NCBI GenBank assembly: GCA_949752735.1
Contig: OX457046.1
Span: 38,162,149-38,226,148 of the forward strand
From: Lumbricus terrestris
Lineage: Eukaryota > Annelida > Clitellata > Crassiclitellata > Lumbricidae
Direction: 5' to 3'
DNA length: 64,000 nt
Made by a program: the position numbers and the translations under genes. This document shows positions 13,536-23,600 of this stretch, piece after piece (position 1 is the first letter of the stretch; every line of letters begins with the position of its first letter). Below the pieces are notes generated by a model, which worked only from the letters and a program-made list of their open reading frames with translations, was not told the DNA's origin and did no database searches.

Positions 13536-15511
13536 ATGCAACCCGTGGTATTTCTGTCACACGGAGCTGGGCCGGCTTGGTTCGTCGATGGCTCGCAACC
13601 GGGCTTTACGAGACTCAAGGAGCTCGACCAGAATTCGGAGTCGGCCGACTTCATGCGAAAACTTCGCAGCATTGCCGGACTTCCGCGTTCCCCGGACGCA
13701 ATTCTCATCGTGAGCGCTCACTGGGAAGAGGATGAGCTGACAATCCTGAGCACAGAGCGCCCAGAATTAATCTACGACTACGGGAATTTCCCCGAGCACA
13801 CATTCCACCTCAAGTATCCCGTTCCAGGTGCCGTCAAGGCCGCCGAGAAGACGAGGCAAGTCCTGCTGAAGGCTGGCTTGAAGTGCAATACGGATGGAAA
13901 GAGGGGTCTGGATCACGGAGTTTTTGTCCCGCTGATGCTGGCGTATCCGGAGGCTGATGTTCCAGGTGGGTCTGTTGTGTGGGGTGAGAATTGTTGGGGG
14001 TTGAGGTCGTGAGAATTGTTGGGGTTGAGGTTTGACTGCCCCCATCTTTCTTTGGGCCCCATTGTTAAGTCTACTTTGCACACCAAACTCCACCTTGATC
14101 ATAGTCTGACCACCAGTTATTTTTCTATAATTCTCGTACTGCTGTCATGCCCTACGTTGCAACCGACATGCTACCCATATTTCATGGAATTCATTCATTC
14201 ATTGGGAATTAAATTCATAGTGCCCGTGCAGGAACTCTACTCAGAGACGCTCCTGGCCCAACCCCAAGCAGGTAAGGACAGACTTTAGGCTATTATGAAC
14301 TGTGTGTGGAAGATCTATTATAATAGGTAAGGGAAGCCCAGCTCCAAGCTGTTGGACGAATGACAGAAAATGTGAAATACTGCTTTTTATAGAGGTTCGC
14401 TTGAAAGTAACCAACAGCTACTAATCATGCCATTACAACGACCTGCCGTATTGACAATACAATAAGTTATTGTCATTATAATAGTCTGTTTTATTAACTT
14501 CTATAGAGATGTTAACACAATGCCCAAGACATAATTTAAATTTTCATAGACCATGTTCTATCAGAAATTGATTTCTGACAATGTGATGATTTGGTGCATC
14601 TCAGCTGTCAAGGCTTAAAACATCGCAGTGACGACGCCACCGTAGGTTGCAGCAGGTCATTTGACGTACCGCCTATTTTGCTCTTAACCTGCCAGGTGAC
14701 CTACCAAAAATTCTCTTGAATTTTTAGTATATTCTTTACATATAATTTCTTTCACCTGCACAGTGGCGCATTGGATAACACACTGGCATGGAGATCAGCA
14801 GACCCGAGTTTGAAACCTGTAGGATAGACAATGTAACATGCTTTGTAGGCTGCTATTAGCACCCCTGTATTGCAAGCCATCTGTTCTCTTAGTAGTTAAG
14901 ATTTGTGTTCTTGTGAATTGTTTCAATTGCATAACTGTACACTGTAAAACCGGTTGCGGTCTGTCATCCGGATTGTTCAATAAAGGAAATTATAATTACA
15001 ACTAACTTCTATGACCCTGATGTGACCTGCTGAAATTATATAGCTGGTGTCGCCACTGAAATATCCCCTTGAGGAAAACTCTGATAGTTATTTTCTGTGG
15101 TCTTTAGTGTTTCAACTGTCACTGAAGAGCAATCTGAACATTCCTGAGCACATTGCGATCGGTGAAGCATTGCAGGAGCTTCGCAAGGAAAACATTCTGA
15201 TCATCGGCAGCGGCCAAACCACCCACAACGGATTCCAGATGTACGAGTCCGGCGAGGTTCCATCGTGGTGTCCCGTGTTCTGCAAATGGTTCCACGACGC
15301 CATGACGAACAAGTCCTACACTCCTGAACAGCGGAGGAAGATACTACTCGATTCGGAACTGGAACCAACGTTTCCATTGGCGCATCCGCGGATAGAGCAC
15401 TACCTACCATCGATCATGATGGCCGCGGTGGCCGGGTATAAGCCGGGAGAGGTTCTGTTTGAACAGGTTGTGGAAAGCTCAATGATGATGAGTACTGTCA
15501 AGTTTCCATAG
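13536..15511 (+). CDS. LigB/DODA-type extradiol ring-cleavage dioxygenase, two exons, complete
   Basis: Two coding exons, 13536-13965 and 15108-15511, joined by a GT-AG intron (donor GTGGGT, acceptor TCTTTAG; phase 1). They give 277 aa, the usual length for the class III extradiol dioxygenase family that includes bacterial YgiD and plant 4,5-DOPA dioxygenase. Seen: the N-terminal SHGAG box (His9), SAHWEE (His62), GLDHGVFVPL (His127), GSGQTTHNG (His183) and a C-terminal LAHPRIEHYLP block (His236, His241). Family knowledge: conserved histidines of this type hold a single metal ion and help catalysis, and the enzymes open catecholic rings with O2. The start was chosen because SHGAG lies nine residues in, as in relatives. 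No signal peptide or membrane segment is visible, so it is probably cytosolic. It stands alone, with a SINE 5' of it, another in the intron, and a MITE 3' of it. The natural substrate cannot be read from sequence. Confidence 0.88.
13980..14145. mobile_element. Decayed copy of the GTGAGAATTG MITE family
   Basis: Begins GGGGTGAGAATTGTTGGG and ends TTCTATAATTCTCGTACTG; it carries the shared words GGGCCCCATTGTTAAG and CAGTTATTTTTC. It starts just inside the dioxygenase intron, about 20 bases after the donor. Confidence 0.65.
14760..15000 (+). mobile_element. tRNA-derived SINE, family 1
   Basis: CAGTGGCGCATTGGATAACA, then ACCCGAGTTTGAAACC and the same body as 13215-13440, ending AATTATAATTACAAC. 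It lies in the dioxygenase intron. Confidence 0.7.
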
Positions 15512-15516
15512 TGCAT

Positions 15517-15968
15517 GGGGCCCATCCATATATCATGAACGCAAAAATCGTATTGTTGACCCTTCTCCCGGCTGCAACTCGTACATTTTACGGAACCCCA
15601 TTCCCATGCATGCATACAAATAAGCTTCTATGACCCCCTCATACAAAAGTGAATTAGCTAAAGTAATCTATAAGCCATCTATTTTAATGTTCTTCTTTTT
15701 GTTAAGCATTATATTTGATAGCTAAACTTGTCAACTGTTATGGTTTACTGTTGAGATCTGAACAGAGTTTAATTCTAATGTAATCAAATGCTATCGGACA
15801 ACTATAGGATAATACAGAGTTATACATAGTCTAATATGGACGTCATGATTAGAAATTTATTTGTTTACGTACATTTTGTCAAGGCCTCCCAGCCGTATGC
15901 ACCTGTAGGCAAATCTGCAAAATCTGGTGACACCTCAATGCATACTTAATAATTTGGACAGCCCATAC
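15517..15968. mobile_element. GGGC-GTCCAT family MITE, uninterrupted copy
   Basis: Begins GGGGCCCATCCATATATC and ends TTAATAATTTGGACAGCCC, imperfect inverted ends. It starts six bases after the dioxygenase stop codon, so it probably forms that gene's 3' untranslated region. Confidence 0.7.
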
Positions 15969-16249
15969 ATGTCTGCAAGGCATTGGCAGATTGGCCATTG
16001 TGGCACATGGCCTCTAGGGCAGAAGGAATTAATTGTGCATTAATACAACAATTCAATGGCATTGAAAATTGGAAATTTGGAGTCTGTGATTATGAGGTTT
16101 ATCTTCTTTTTTATTTAGACTGAACTGAAAACTGATCTGAATTGCTCTTGGTTTTGAAGTTTTCGTGCAAGCAATAGACATTAAAAGACTAATAATTTAT
16201 TGCCTTATCGAAAACTCATGTATGCTCATGAAAATTATGTAAGCTTGGT

Positions 16250-16530
16250 GCATGGTTTTTTTAACATGCAGTTGTACACAAAACGTGCAGCTGTAAATGA
16301 ATTTGTGCAGCAGTTGTAAAAGCAATTCTGTGCAGTGAAAATCAGTAAGAAAAAGGTGACTGTTATCCGATTGTCGGTAATTCACCATGGAGTACGGAAT
16401 GAAAGAAAGAGGTTGTGCAGTAAAAAATATGCTAAAAGGCTACATTGTATGTAAGTTCAGAGAGATGGACTGAAAAGGTCATCAGAAATTTTCGGACCAA
16501 AGGGCATTAGAGTAAACTTTTTGCGGTTCT
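16250..16530 (+). repeat. Dispersed GTGCAGTTGTAAA repeat
   Basis: Second copy of the family at 4970-5300, with the same order of words and the same GACTGAAAAGGTCATCAG motif near its end. Confidence 0.55.
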
Positions 16531-17134
16531 TCAAATTCCTTAATTCCGTCACTTGGTCATGTATTATTATAATTTTATTCTTATTGGTAGTATGTTATTA
16601 TTATTACTGTCACATCAGTACTAGTTTTCTTCACTCCTCTTCCGCAGTACTTGCCGATTCATGTTTGTGACTGTAATACTTGTTTGCGCAATATGTAATA
16701 CTTGTTTGTGCAATAATTATGTAATACTTGTTTATGCAATAATTATGTAATACTTGTTTATGCAATATGTAATACTGAACTTGGTGACCTTTCTAGTGCA
16801 CTGGTTGAACTCCTTGACCTTTTCTAAGAGGTAAAAAGCCATTCTGTTCAATATGGTCATGTATTTGCACTGTCCAGCTGGAAGTGCCTTATAACAGTTT
16901 TCATGTCAAGTAAAGCTATGATGAAAATGAACTGCAATAAGATGTCGAGCGATATCTATTGAAGCAAAAAGCGCACAATGTAATAACGTAGACCAAAGAA
17001 GGAAAAAAATGTCACTTGCATTGAACTTTAACAAAAATCATTGCAACTGCTTCAAGTTCATTGTTCACAGTGTGACTGGCAGAGCTTATTATTCTCAGAA
17101 GTGTAAAACCATATTTCACTGTAAGGGTTGTATA

Positions 17135-17395
17135 TATGTATGAGCACTTGGTATAGCGCCCCTTCAAATTTCTACTCAGAGGCGCTCCCGAAAACAGCAT
17201 GAACACCGAATCGGAGTTTCAAACGAACGCGTGAAGGACTTGGTAAGGGTCCCTACGCAGTGGCTTGAGGTGAATTCGAACCCCCCGCAACCTTCCCGCT
17301 CCAAGGCATTGAACATACCCCACGACTCACCACGATGCAAAAACAACTTGAAAAGGACTCTGAGCATCACAGCCTGAGCTTGCTATGAAATTCTT
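17135..17395 (-). mobile_element. Dispersed SINE-like repeat, family 3
   Basis: Contains TATAGCGCCCCTTCAAATT, CTCAGAGGCGCTCCCGA and a minus-strand B-box-like GGTTCGAATTC. Matches 36330-36540 and 48922-49112. Shorter pieces are at 8598-8640, 23655-23700, 51450-51495 and 60915-60970. Confidence 0.6.
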
Positions 17396-18836
17396 ATTGA
17401 TAACAACATTGCTACAAATCGTTTGCTGTACAATTAAATTTAAGTTATTTAATTTACATATTATTTAACAGTACTAACGGACGACACAACTGACAGAAAA
17501 CCTAAAAATACTAAACAAAGCAAACAACTATCACTTAAGAAGAACACCTTTGTTTAGAAAAAAATCAACTTTTGAAAGAGAGGCTTCATTGGTTTGTTCG
17601 GTAACGTCACTTATCAAAATGACCCTTTATAAATCTCGGATAATAAATTACAATTAGACACCTTCATTTTGCTTATGCAGCTACATATAAGATGCAATTT
17701 TAAACCAACAACTTCTTGATTCACTGAAATAACGTAATACTATCCACATTTCTTGACTATTGACATTGTAAAAGAACCTGAAAGTAGCTTGCTATGTAAA
17801 TTGTTATACATACAAATTACTTTACTGACTTCGGTTCATATCAGAACAAGGTTGTAACCAGGGTTTATCTGGTGGGGGGCGTTTCCTCAGGAATGACATT
17901 CCCAGAAAAATTCAAGAGGTGTTATTTACATGTATACATGTACCAATCCCCCCACAATGAGAAAAATGATGCAAGTAACATATTACCCACTAGAAAATTT
18001 GACAGCTGTTATTTACATGTATATATGCGAATTTTCCCCGTTAAATTGGACAATGCAGAATCGATGTACTGAAAAAGGTCATTAGAGTTAAAAGTACAGA
18101 ATTTGCTACCGGAATTGTCATGTTTCAATAAAATTTTGACAAACACTAAAAAGGTCATAAGAAAAAAAAATGGTCAAAGGTGTCTGGCCCAGCGGTTGCC
18201 ACCCGCCCAAAATGGCCGGTTTTCCTGCCCCCAGAAACCCACATTTCCTCCCCAAAGCATGGGGACTAGATTGAACACTGGTTGTACACAAGTTACATTA
18301 CACAAACACAACGTATAGTAATTCAAATACACACGACATGAACGTGACGGAGGTACTATCCATAAACGCAGCAAAATTGTTGGCCTGAGCTTTCTGTAAC
18401 CAGGCCCCCTCCAGTGCTTCCATGTATACTCTGTAGTAGTGACTTGAGAAAAATACCTGATAACTGGTACACTACCAAAAACGAAAAGTAGTTCTGCTGC
18501 ATTCAAGCAACCAACAGCAACATCTGAATGCCTGTAGGTAAGTCCAACAAAATTGGTTAACTACTTGAAGGTAAGTTCGAAAAATTGGTAGAATATATGA
18601 TGGCAAGGTTGGCAGAAGTGGTGATATACCTGAAGGTATGTTTGGTCAAAACTTTGGTCAAATTGATCAAATACATGCAGTAAGGTTGGTATAATGGTCA
18701 AATACCTTAAGGTAAGCTTGGCAATGGTAATATCCTTGTCTATTGACGATTCTAGATGTCACGCCATAACCCAGATACAGGTTACGTAAAAAAATTAGAT
18801 TGCTACCATAATTGTTCTCACAAAAAAGTTTGTTTG

Positions 18837-19082
18837 CTATTTAACATATAATACTTTGCTAAGTAGTCTCTCATCTTTGTTTGTTTGCTCAAAATCATGC
18901 AGCCTAGAGCGGAAATTGTAATGATTTTGCACTTCTCCAGGAAATAAACTCCGGACCACATGGTTCTTGTTCCTGATCACTGACTTCAAAAGTTTCCTCT
19001 TTGTCTCTCCAATCATCTCTTGTCCCTCAGTCGCTGATGGTAGGTATACAGTTGTCTGTAATTTCCTCTGGAAATACCTCAT
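18837..19082 (-). mobile_element. Non-LTR retrotransposon C-terminal relic
   Basis: Minus-strand codons give NHYNFRSRLHDFEQTNKDER, then LLSKVLYVK, resembling the block at 29732-29800. Upstream codons are decayed. Confidence 0.55.
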
Positions 19083-19264
19083 GCTGGGTTGTTACGGTAG
19101 AAAATCTGATTCATTTGCAACGAATGCAATACCGAGACGCTACATTTGGAAAATTTGGTACAGTTACTCAACTTCAGAGGCAAATAAAGGCTACTTAACA
19201 ATAAGGGCATCTTCTGACCTAGAAAACCTCTTCTCTTTCTTTCAATCCTCCACGGTAACATTCC

Positions 19265-19420
19265 CAGTCAGGTGACAATGAACAATTGTGACTATTTTTG
19301 ACTAACCACAAAATAAAATGCATTTACTAAAGCTGCACAAATTCATGTAAAACTCCACTTTTGTGATGATCTGCACATTCTGTGTAGAACCGCACGCTAA
19401 AAAGCCTGTGTTAAAGGATC
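19265..19420 (-). repeat. Dispersed GTGCAG repeat, partial
   Basis: On the minus strand it reads AGGCTTTTTAGCGTGCGGTT, then GAATTTGTGCAGC, like the start of 4970-5300. Confidence 0.45.
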
Positions 19421-20097
19421 CCCGTCTGCATCTGACTTCCTGCTAAGCAATCGGGTCCCTCCATCCATAATACTGTGAACCACCCTCTGCTCCAAAACAA
19501 AGGGCATTGTCTAAACAAAAGCTCAATCCATTTCATCAAAATGATGACATACATGAAAATACTTTTGATTGAAACTCGTTAAGTCTTGCGCGACGAAAAC
19601 AAAAAGGAAGATGTTGCCAGAACCTGAACTTAGTTACGACTTCGGTAAATTCCCCAACACAGCAGTTGACCGTCCGACTGCAAACAAAGAACATAAACAA
19701 CAATTGCTGTAATTGAAATTACTTTATCAAAACAAGGCTTTATCGAAACAAGGCTTTATTGAAACAAGGCTTTATCTAAACAAGGCTTTATCGAAACAAG
19801 GCTGTAATGCAGGTTATGTTACTTCTTAGTGTAATGCAATAAAAGTACTGGTACACAAGATATGTCTGTCTGGCTGTGTGTCTGTCCAAATATCTATTTG
19901 CAAGTCCATATGTCTGAAAATCTGTTTGTGTATCTGCCGAAGTCTGCAAAAACGACCTTGCTAAACTCCCTATCACAGCAACAATGTCTGTTTCTTTATC
20001 TCTCTCTCATGTGTGTAGGCATCTTTTTATGGCCAGAACTGCTATGGTTCAGCCTCGATCATTAAATTAGTCCCTCTCATTTCACTATTATTTAGAA

Positions 20098-20498
20098 CAG
20101 TGGTTCCCAACTCATGGCCACGGGCCAAAAGTGGCCCGCTGTATGCCTAAAAAATGGCCCTAAACCTCTCAAAGAATTATAAAAAATATATGCAAAAATT
20201 GATAATTTGGGCATGATAGAATATATAATTATTTTCTATTGCAAATTATTTTATGTGGATTTTATAAATGACATGAAACATTCTATTTTGATTCGGTTTT
20301 AACAATTTTTATGTGCTTTTAGTAAATTTCCAGTTAAAGGCATAAAGTAAACCGATAAATGTATCAGATATTCTATATAGAATGAGTGGCCACTAGTGGC
20401 CTCAACAAGGAATTTCTTGTAAAAGTATATACTTTTACAACAAATTCTCTCCAACTAAGAAAAAGTGGCCCTAGATTCAAAAAAGTGGGGAACCACTG
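20098..20498. mobile_element. hAT-type MITE, 401 bp, same family
   Basis: Ends CAGTGGTTCCCAACTC and GTGGGGAACCACTG, with target duplication ATTTAGAA at 20090-20097 and 20499-20506. Internal sequence matches the element at 7052-7414, including AAAGTGGCCCGC and CAAAGAATTAT. Confidence 0.92.
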
Positions 20499-20634
20499 AT
20501 TTAGAAGCATCCCCTTCTATTCACTCTCGATTTCTGTCTCAGTCTCTCTGCTTCATTCCTTCTCTCTTCTCAAAAAACCAGCTTCTCGTACGGGTCTTGC
20601 TCACTCGAAGCGTTTCTCTCAACAGTTCACCCTA

Positions 20635-23600
20635 CTAGATGCACTTTATCAATACAATACGTGTACTACAGAAGCTAGTATCACCTTGCATCCGGTTCTT
20701 GAAGTTTGATTCGGTGGTGGATGAGGAACTGGAACTTGGTCGGGCCTTCATGGCAGAGGACTGTGGATGTGGATGAGGAGGCGCTGGATCGACTTCTTTT
20801 CCGCCTGGAGTTGCTTCGCTGGCAATGCTGTCCGATAGCATCAAGTGAAGCGTCACCTCCAGCAGCTTTAATCTGGCCGACAAATTGTGCGTCGTTGTGT
20901 TCAGCGTCTAAAGAAAGCACACAGCATCTGCAGTTGTTCATCATATAGTCATCACCATCGTCATCATCATCATCATAATTGTCATTATCATCATCGTCAT
21001 CATAATTGTTGTCATCATCATCGCTGTCGTCTTCATCATCGTAGTCGTCATCATAATTGTCGTCGTCGTCATCATCATCGTCATCATCCTCTTCAACAGC
21101 AATATAGGCTAAATATAGATCATACACTTTCCTCATCGACTGTTTATATTATTTTAATTACTCAGCGGGATTCTATCAATCAATTAATCAATTCGTTTAT
21201 TTGGCACAGATGCAACTTAAACATATTATATCCCCTTAGCTCGAGATGCATTTACTAAGATCTCACTGAATTTATAGCTTCAGTTGGAAGTGTTTTAAGG
21301 GTGTCTAACGACAGATCCGTATCCATGTATTACAGTCGACTTCGTGGTTTCAATAATAATCAATCAATCAATCAATCAATTCGTTCATTAGAAGTTTTAA
21401 GCTGACACAGACACAACTTAAACAGATAATGATATTCAGAGTATCTATGGAGGCAGTCACAATACAAATAAGAAAATAATATCCTGTTCGTAGATTTGCT
21501 TCTATAGAACACAAGATGTCACTATGATCCCTAATATCTATTCATCTATGAAGTTACTGTCATCCCTAATATGTAGTGAGATCTCTTTTGGCCCTTAATT
21601 TGTCGCCAATATTGTAGCAATAATAATTGTATTATTCATACTTGACTAACAGTAATAATTGGTTATGATAAAACAGATTGTTTGGCTGATTAATTGACTG
21701 ATTGAATGAGCGATCAATTGATTGAGTGATTGATCGATTGATGGGTTGATTGTCGTCGTCGTCGTCATCATCATCATCATCATCATTAATGATCTGTTAA
21801 CATGAATCCTTTGTTTATCACTGAGAACATAAATCAGAGTTGTTGCTCACTCTGACGTTTGCATTTGTGGAATTGTGAAGCTTTTCAACAGATGATGAGA
21901 CTGCATCCAGTCGATCCGATATCGAATCAACGTTTGCATTAAGCGCTTTGATCTGTAACAAAATTCAAAATTATTTAGCAGCCAGTGAGAGTCAAAGTAG
22001 AAAGAAGGTTTCGGGTCATCTATGCGTTGCGCATTGCAAAAAAATCGATTCTTCAAATTTCAACCCCCCAACGTCCCCGCTGCAACTCGTACAGTTTGTG
22101 GTCCAAGTGTACATACAAATCAATTTTTCTACAGAAAAAACTTAAAAACTTAGAAGTTATTAGCTAAAGTAATATATAAAAACATTTATTTAGGCAATTA
22201 TTTATTTTTGTTAAACACCATATTTGATAGCTAAAATTTGTTAACTGTTGCAGTATACTGTTTAGATTTAAACAGAATTTAGAACATAACCAAATGCCAT
22301 CAAACAACCATAAGATAATGCAGACTTATAAATACGCTAATGTCAACATCATAATTAGACATTTATTTTGTGTATGCGTACATTTTCTCGAGACCTCTCC
22401 AGCTGTGGTTAAAGTGGTTTGGGTAAGCAGTGGGAATGCCGAATAGGTGAGCACTGGGAACGCTATAGAAGTTTTATTGGAACGCATGTATTTCCACTAG
22501 GGGTCATTGCATAATTACGTAACGCTCAAGGGTGGGTGGGTGGGGTCATTGAAAACGTTACGAAACGTTACGTGGGTGGGTGGGGGTAGCTGAACGTTAC
22601 GTAACGCTTTGAAAAAAAATTATTAATGAATATTAAACTTCCATCGAATGACACTTTAGACATGATGTGATTGAAGTTTAAAACTTCGTGACATTGTTTT
22701 AAAACATAGCCGAAATAGGTCTAGGCTATTATAATTATCTGAATAAGACCCGGCATTAGACACCATTTTACATGCCAGGACAGTTCTGTCCTCCCGTTTG
22801 TGCAAACCGGAAACCGATTTTCGAATTGTTTTGAGATTTTTACCAACGGAACAACGTGGTAGGCCTAATATCTTACTTAGTTGACACGATCTCAAACATT
22901 TAAAATTAATGCTCAACAAAACTCGACAATATCTATATTAATTAATTATCGAAGTGCCCAGACTAAGGAAATAGATAGCACGTCTTAATTTTGATTAGGC
23001 CTAATTGTTAATGATCCATTTAGTCCATGAAACATTTCAGCAGTGTAAAATTTAATTCTTGCGGTAAAATTTAAGAAAATTGCAGTTCACGCATGACTGT
23101 CATATATAACACATTGTGTATATTTTAAGCCTAGTCTACTGTCAAATAATAGGCCTAATTCACACGTAGATCCTACGTTAATATACTATATTAAGTTCGT
23201 TATGAAAAAATATGAATTATAGGCCTAATTACGCGCTCACATAAGCCAATAATAGACCTAACTCTCAACTGATTTTTCTTAACAATCGCTACGTAACGCT
23301 GGGGAGGGTGGGTGGGTGGGTGAAGGGCAACGTTACGAAGCGTTACAGGGTGGGTGGGTGGGTCAAAAACGGCCATTTTCGGCGTTACGTAATTATGCAA
23401 TGACCCCCTACATTTTCCAGGGTGGTAGCAAGGTGAGCAGTGGAAACGCAAGCAAGGAATTTCGAGAGCAGTGGGAATGCCGTTTCCACGCATTCCCACC
23501 CACTTTAAACGCTGGACCTCTCCCCAGTCCCCACCACGGTTCGCAAATCGCATAAAATCCGGTGACCCACTCCCTGCGTACGTAATAATTTTACATGGAC

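Larger units (their letters stand above)
15969..18836. other. Gene-free between dioxygenase and EFCAB14: repeats
   Basis: Holds the GTGCAG repeat, SINE family 3, a TGTAATACTTGTTT tandem at 16680-16770 and, at 18535-18720, a degenerate tandem of CCTGAAGGTAAGTT-like words. EFCAB14's missing EF-hand exons would be expected here or up to 20600; none was recognised. Confidence 0.4.

Noticed and set aside
19410..19440. EF-hand-like SDADGD codons on the minus strand, possible missing EFCAB14 exon
   Set aside because: The frame hits a stop after about ten residues and the right part belongs to the dispersed GTGCAG repeat; no second hand and no Glu at the twelfth loop position.
20681..21136. 151-codon minus-strand acidic protein
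   Set aside because: It joins a TCA triplet repeat to the wrong frame of EFCAB14 exon 9; the spliced frame with acceptor TTCTTTAG at 20908 fits the gene.
22656..22919. 87-codon minus-strand frame as transposase of the inner nested element
   Set aside because: No DDE or HTH signature and too short; the element looks non-autonomous.
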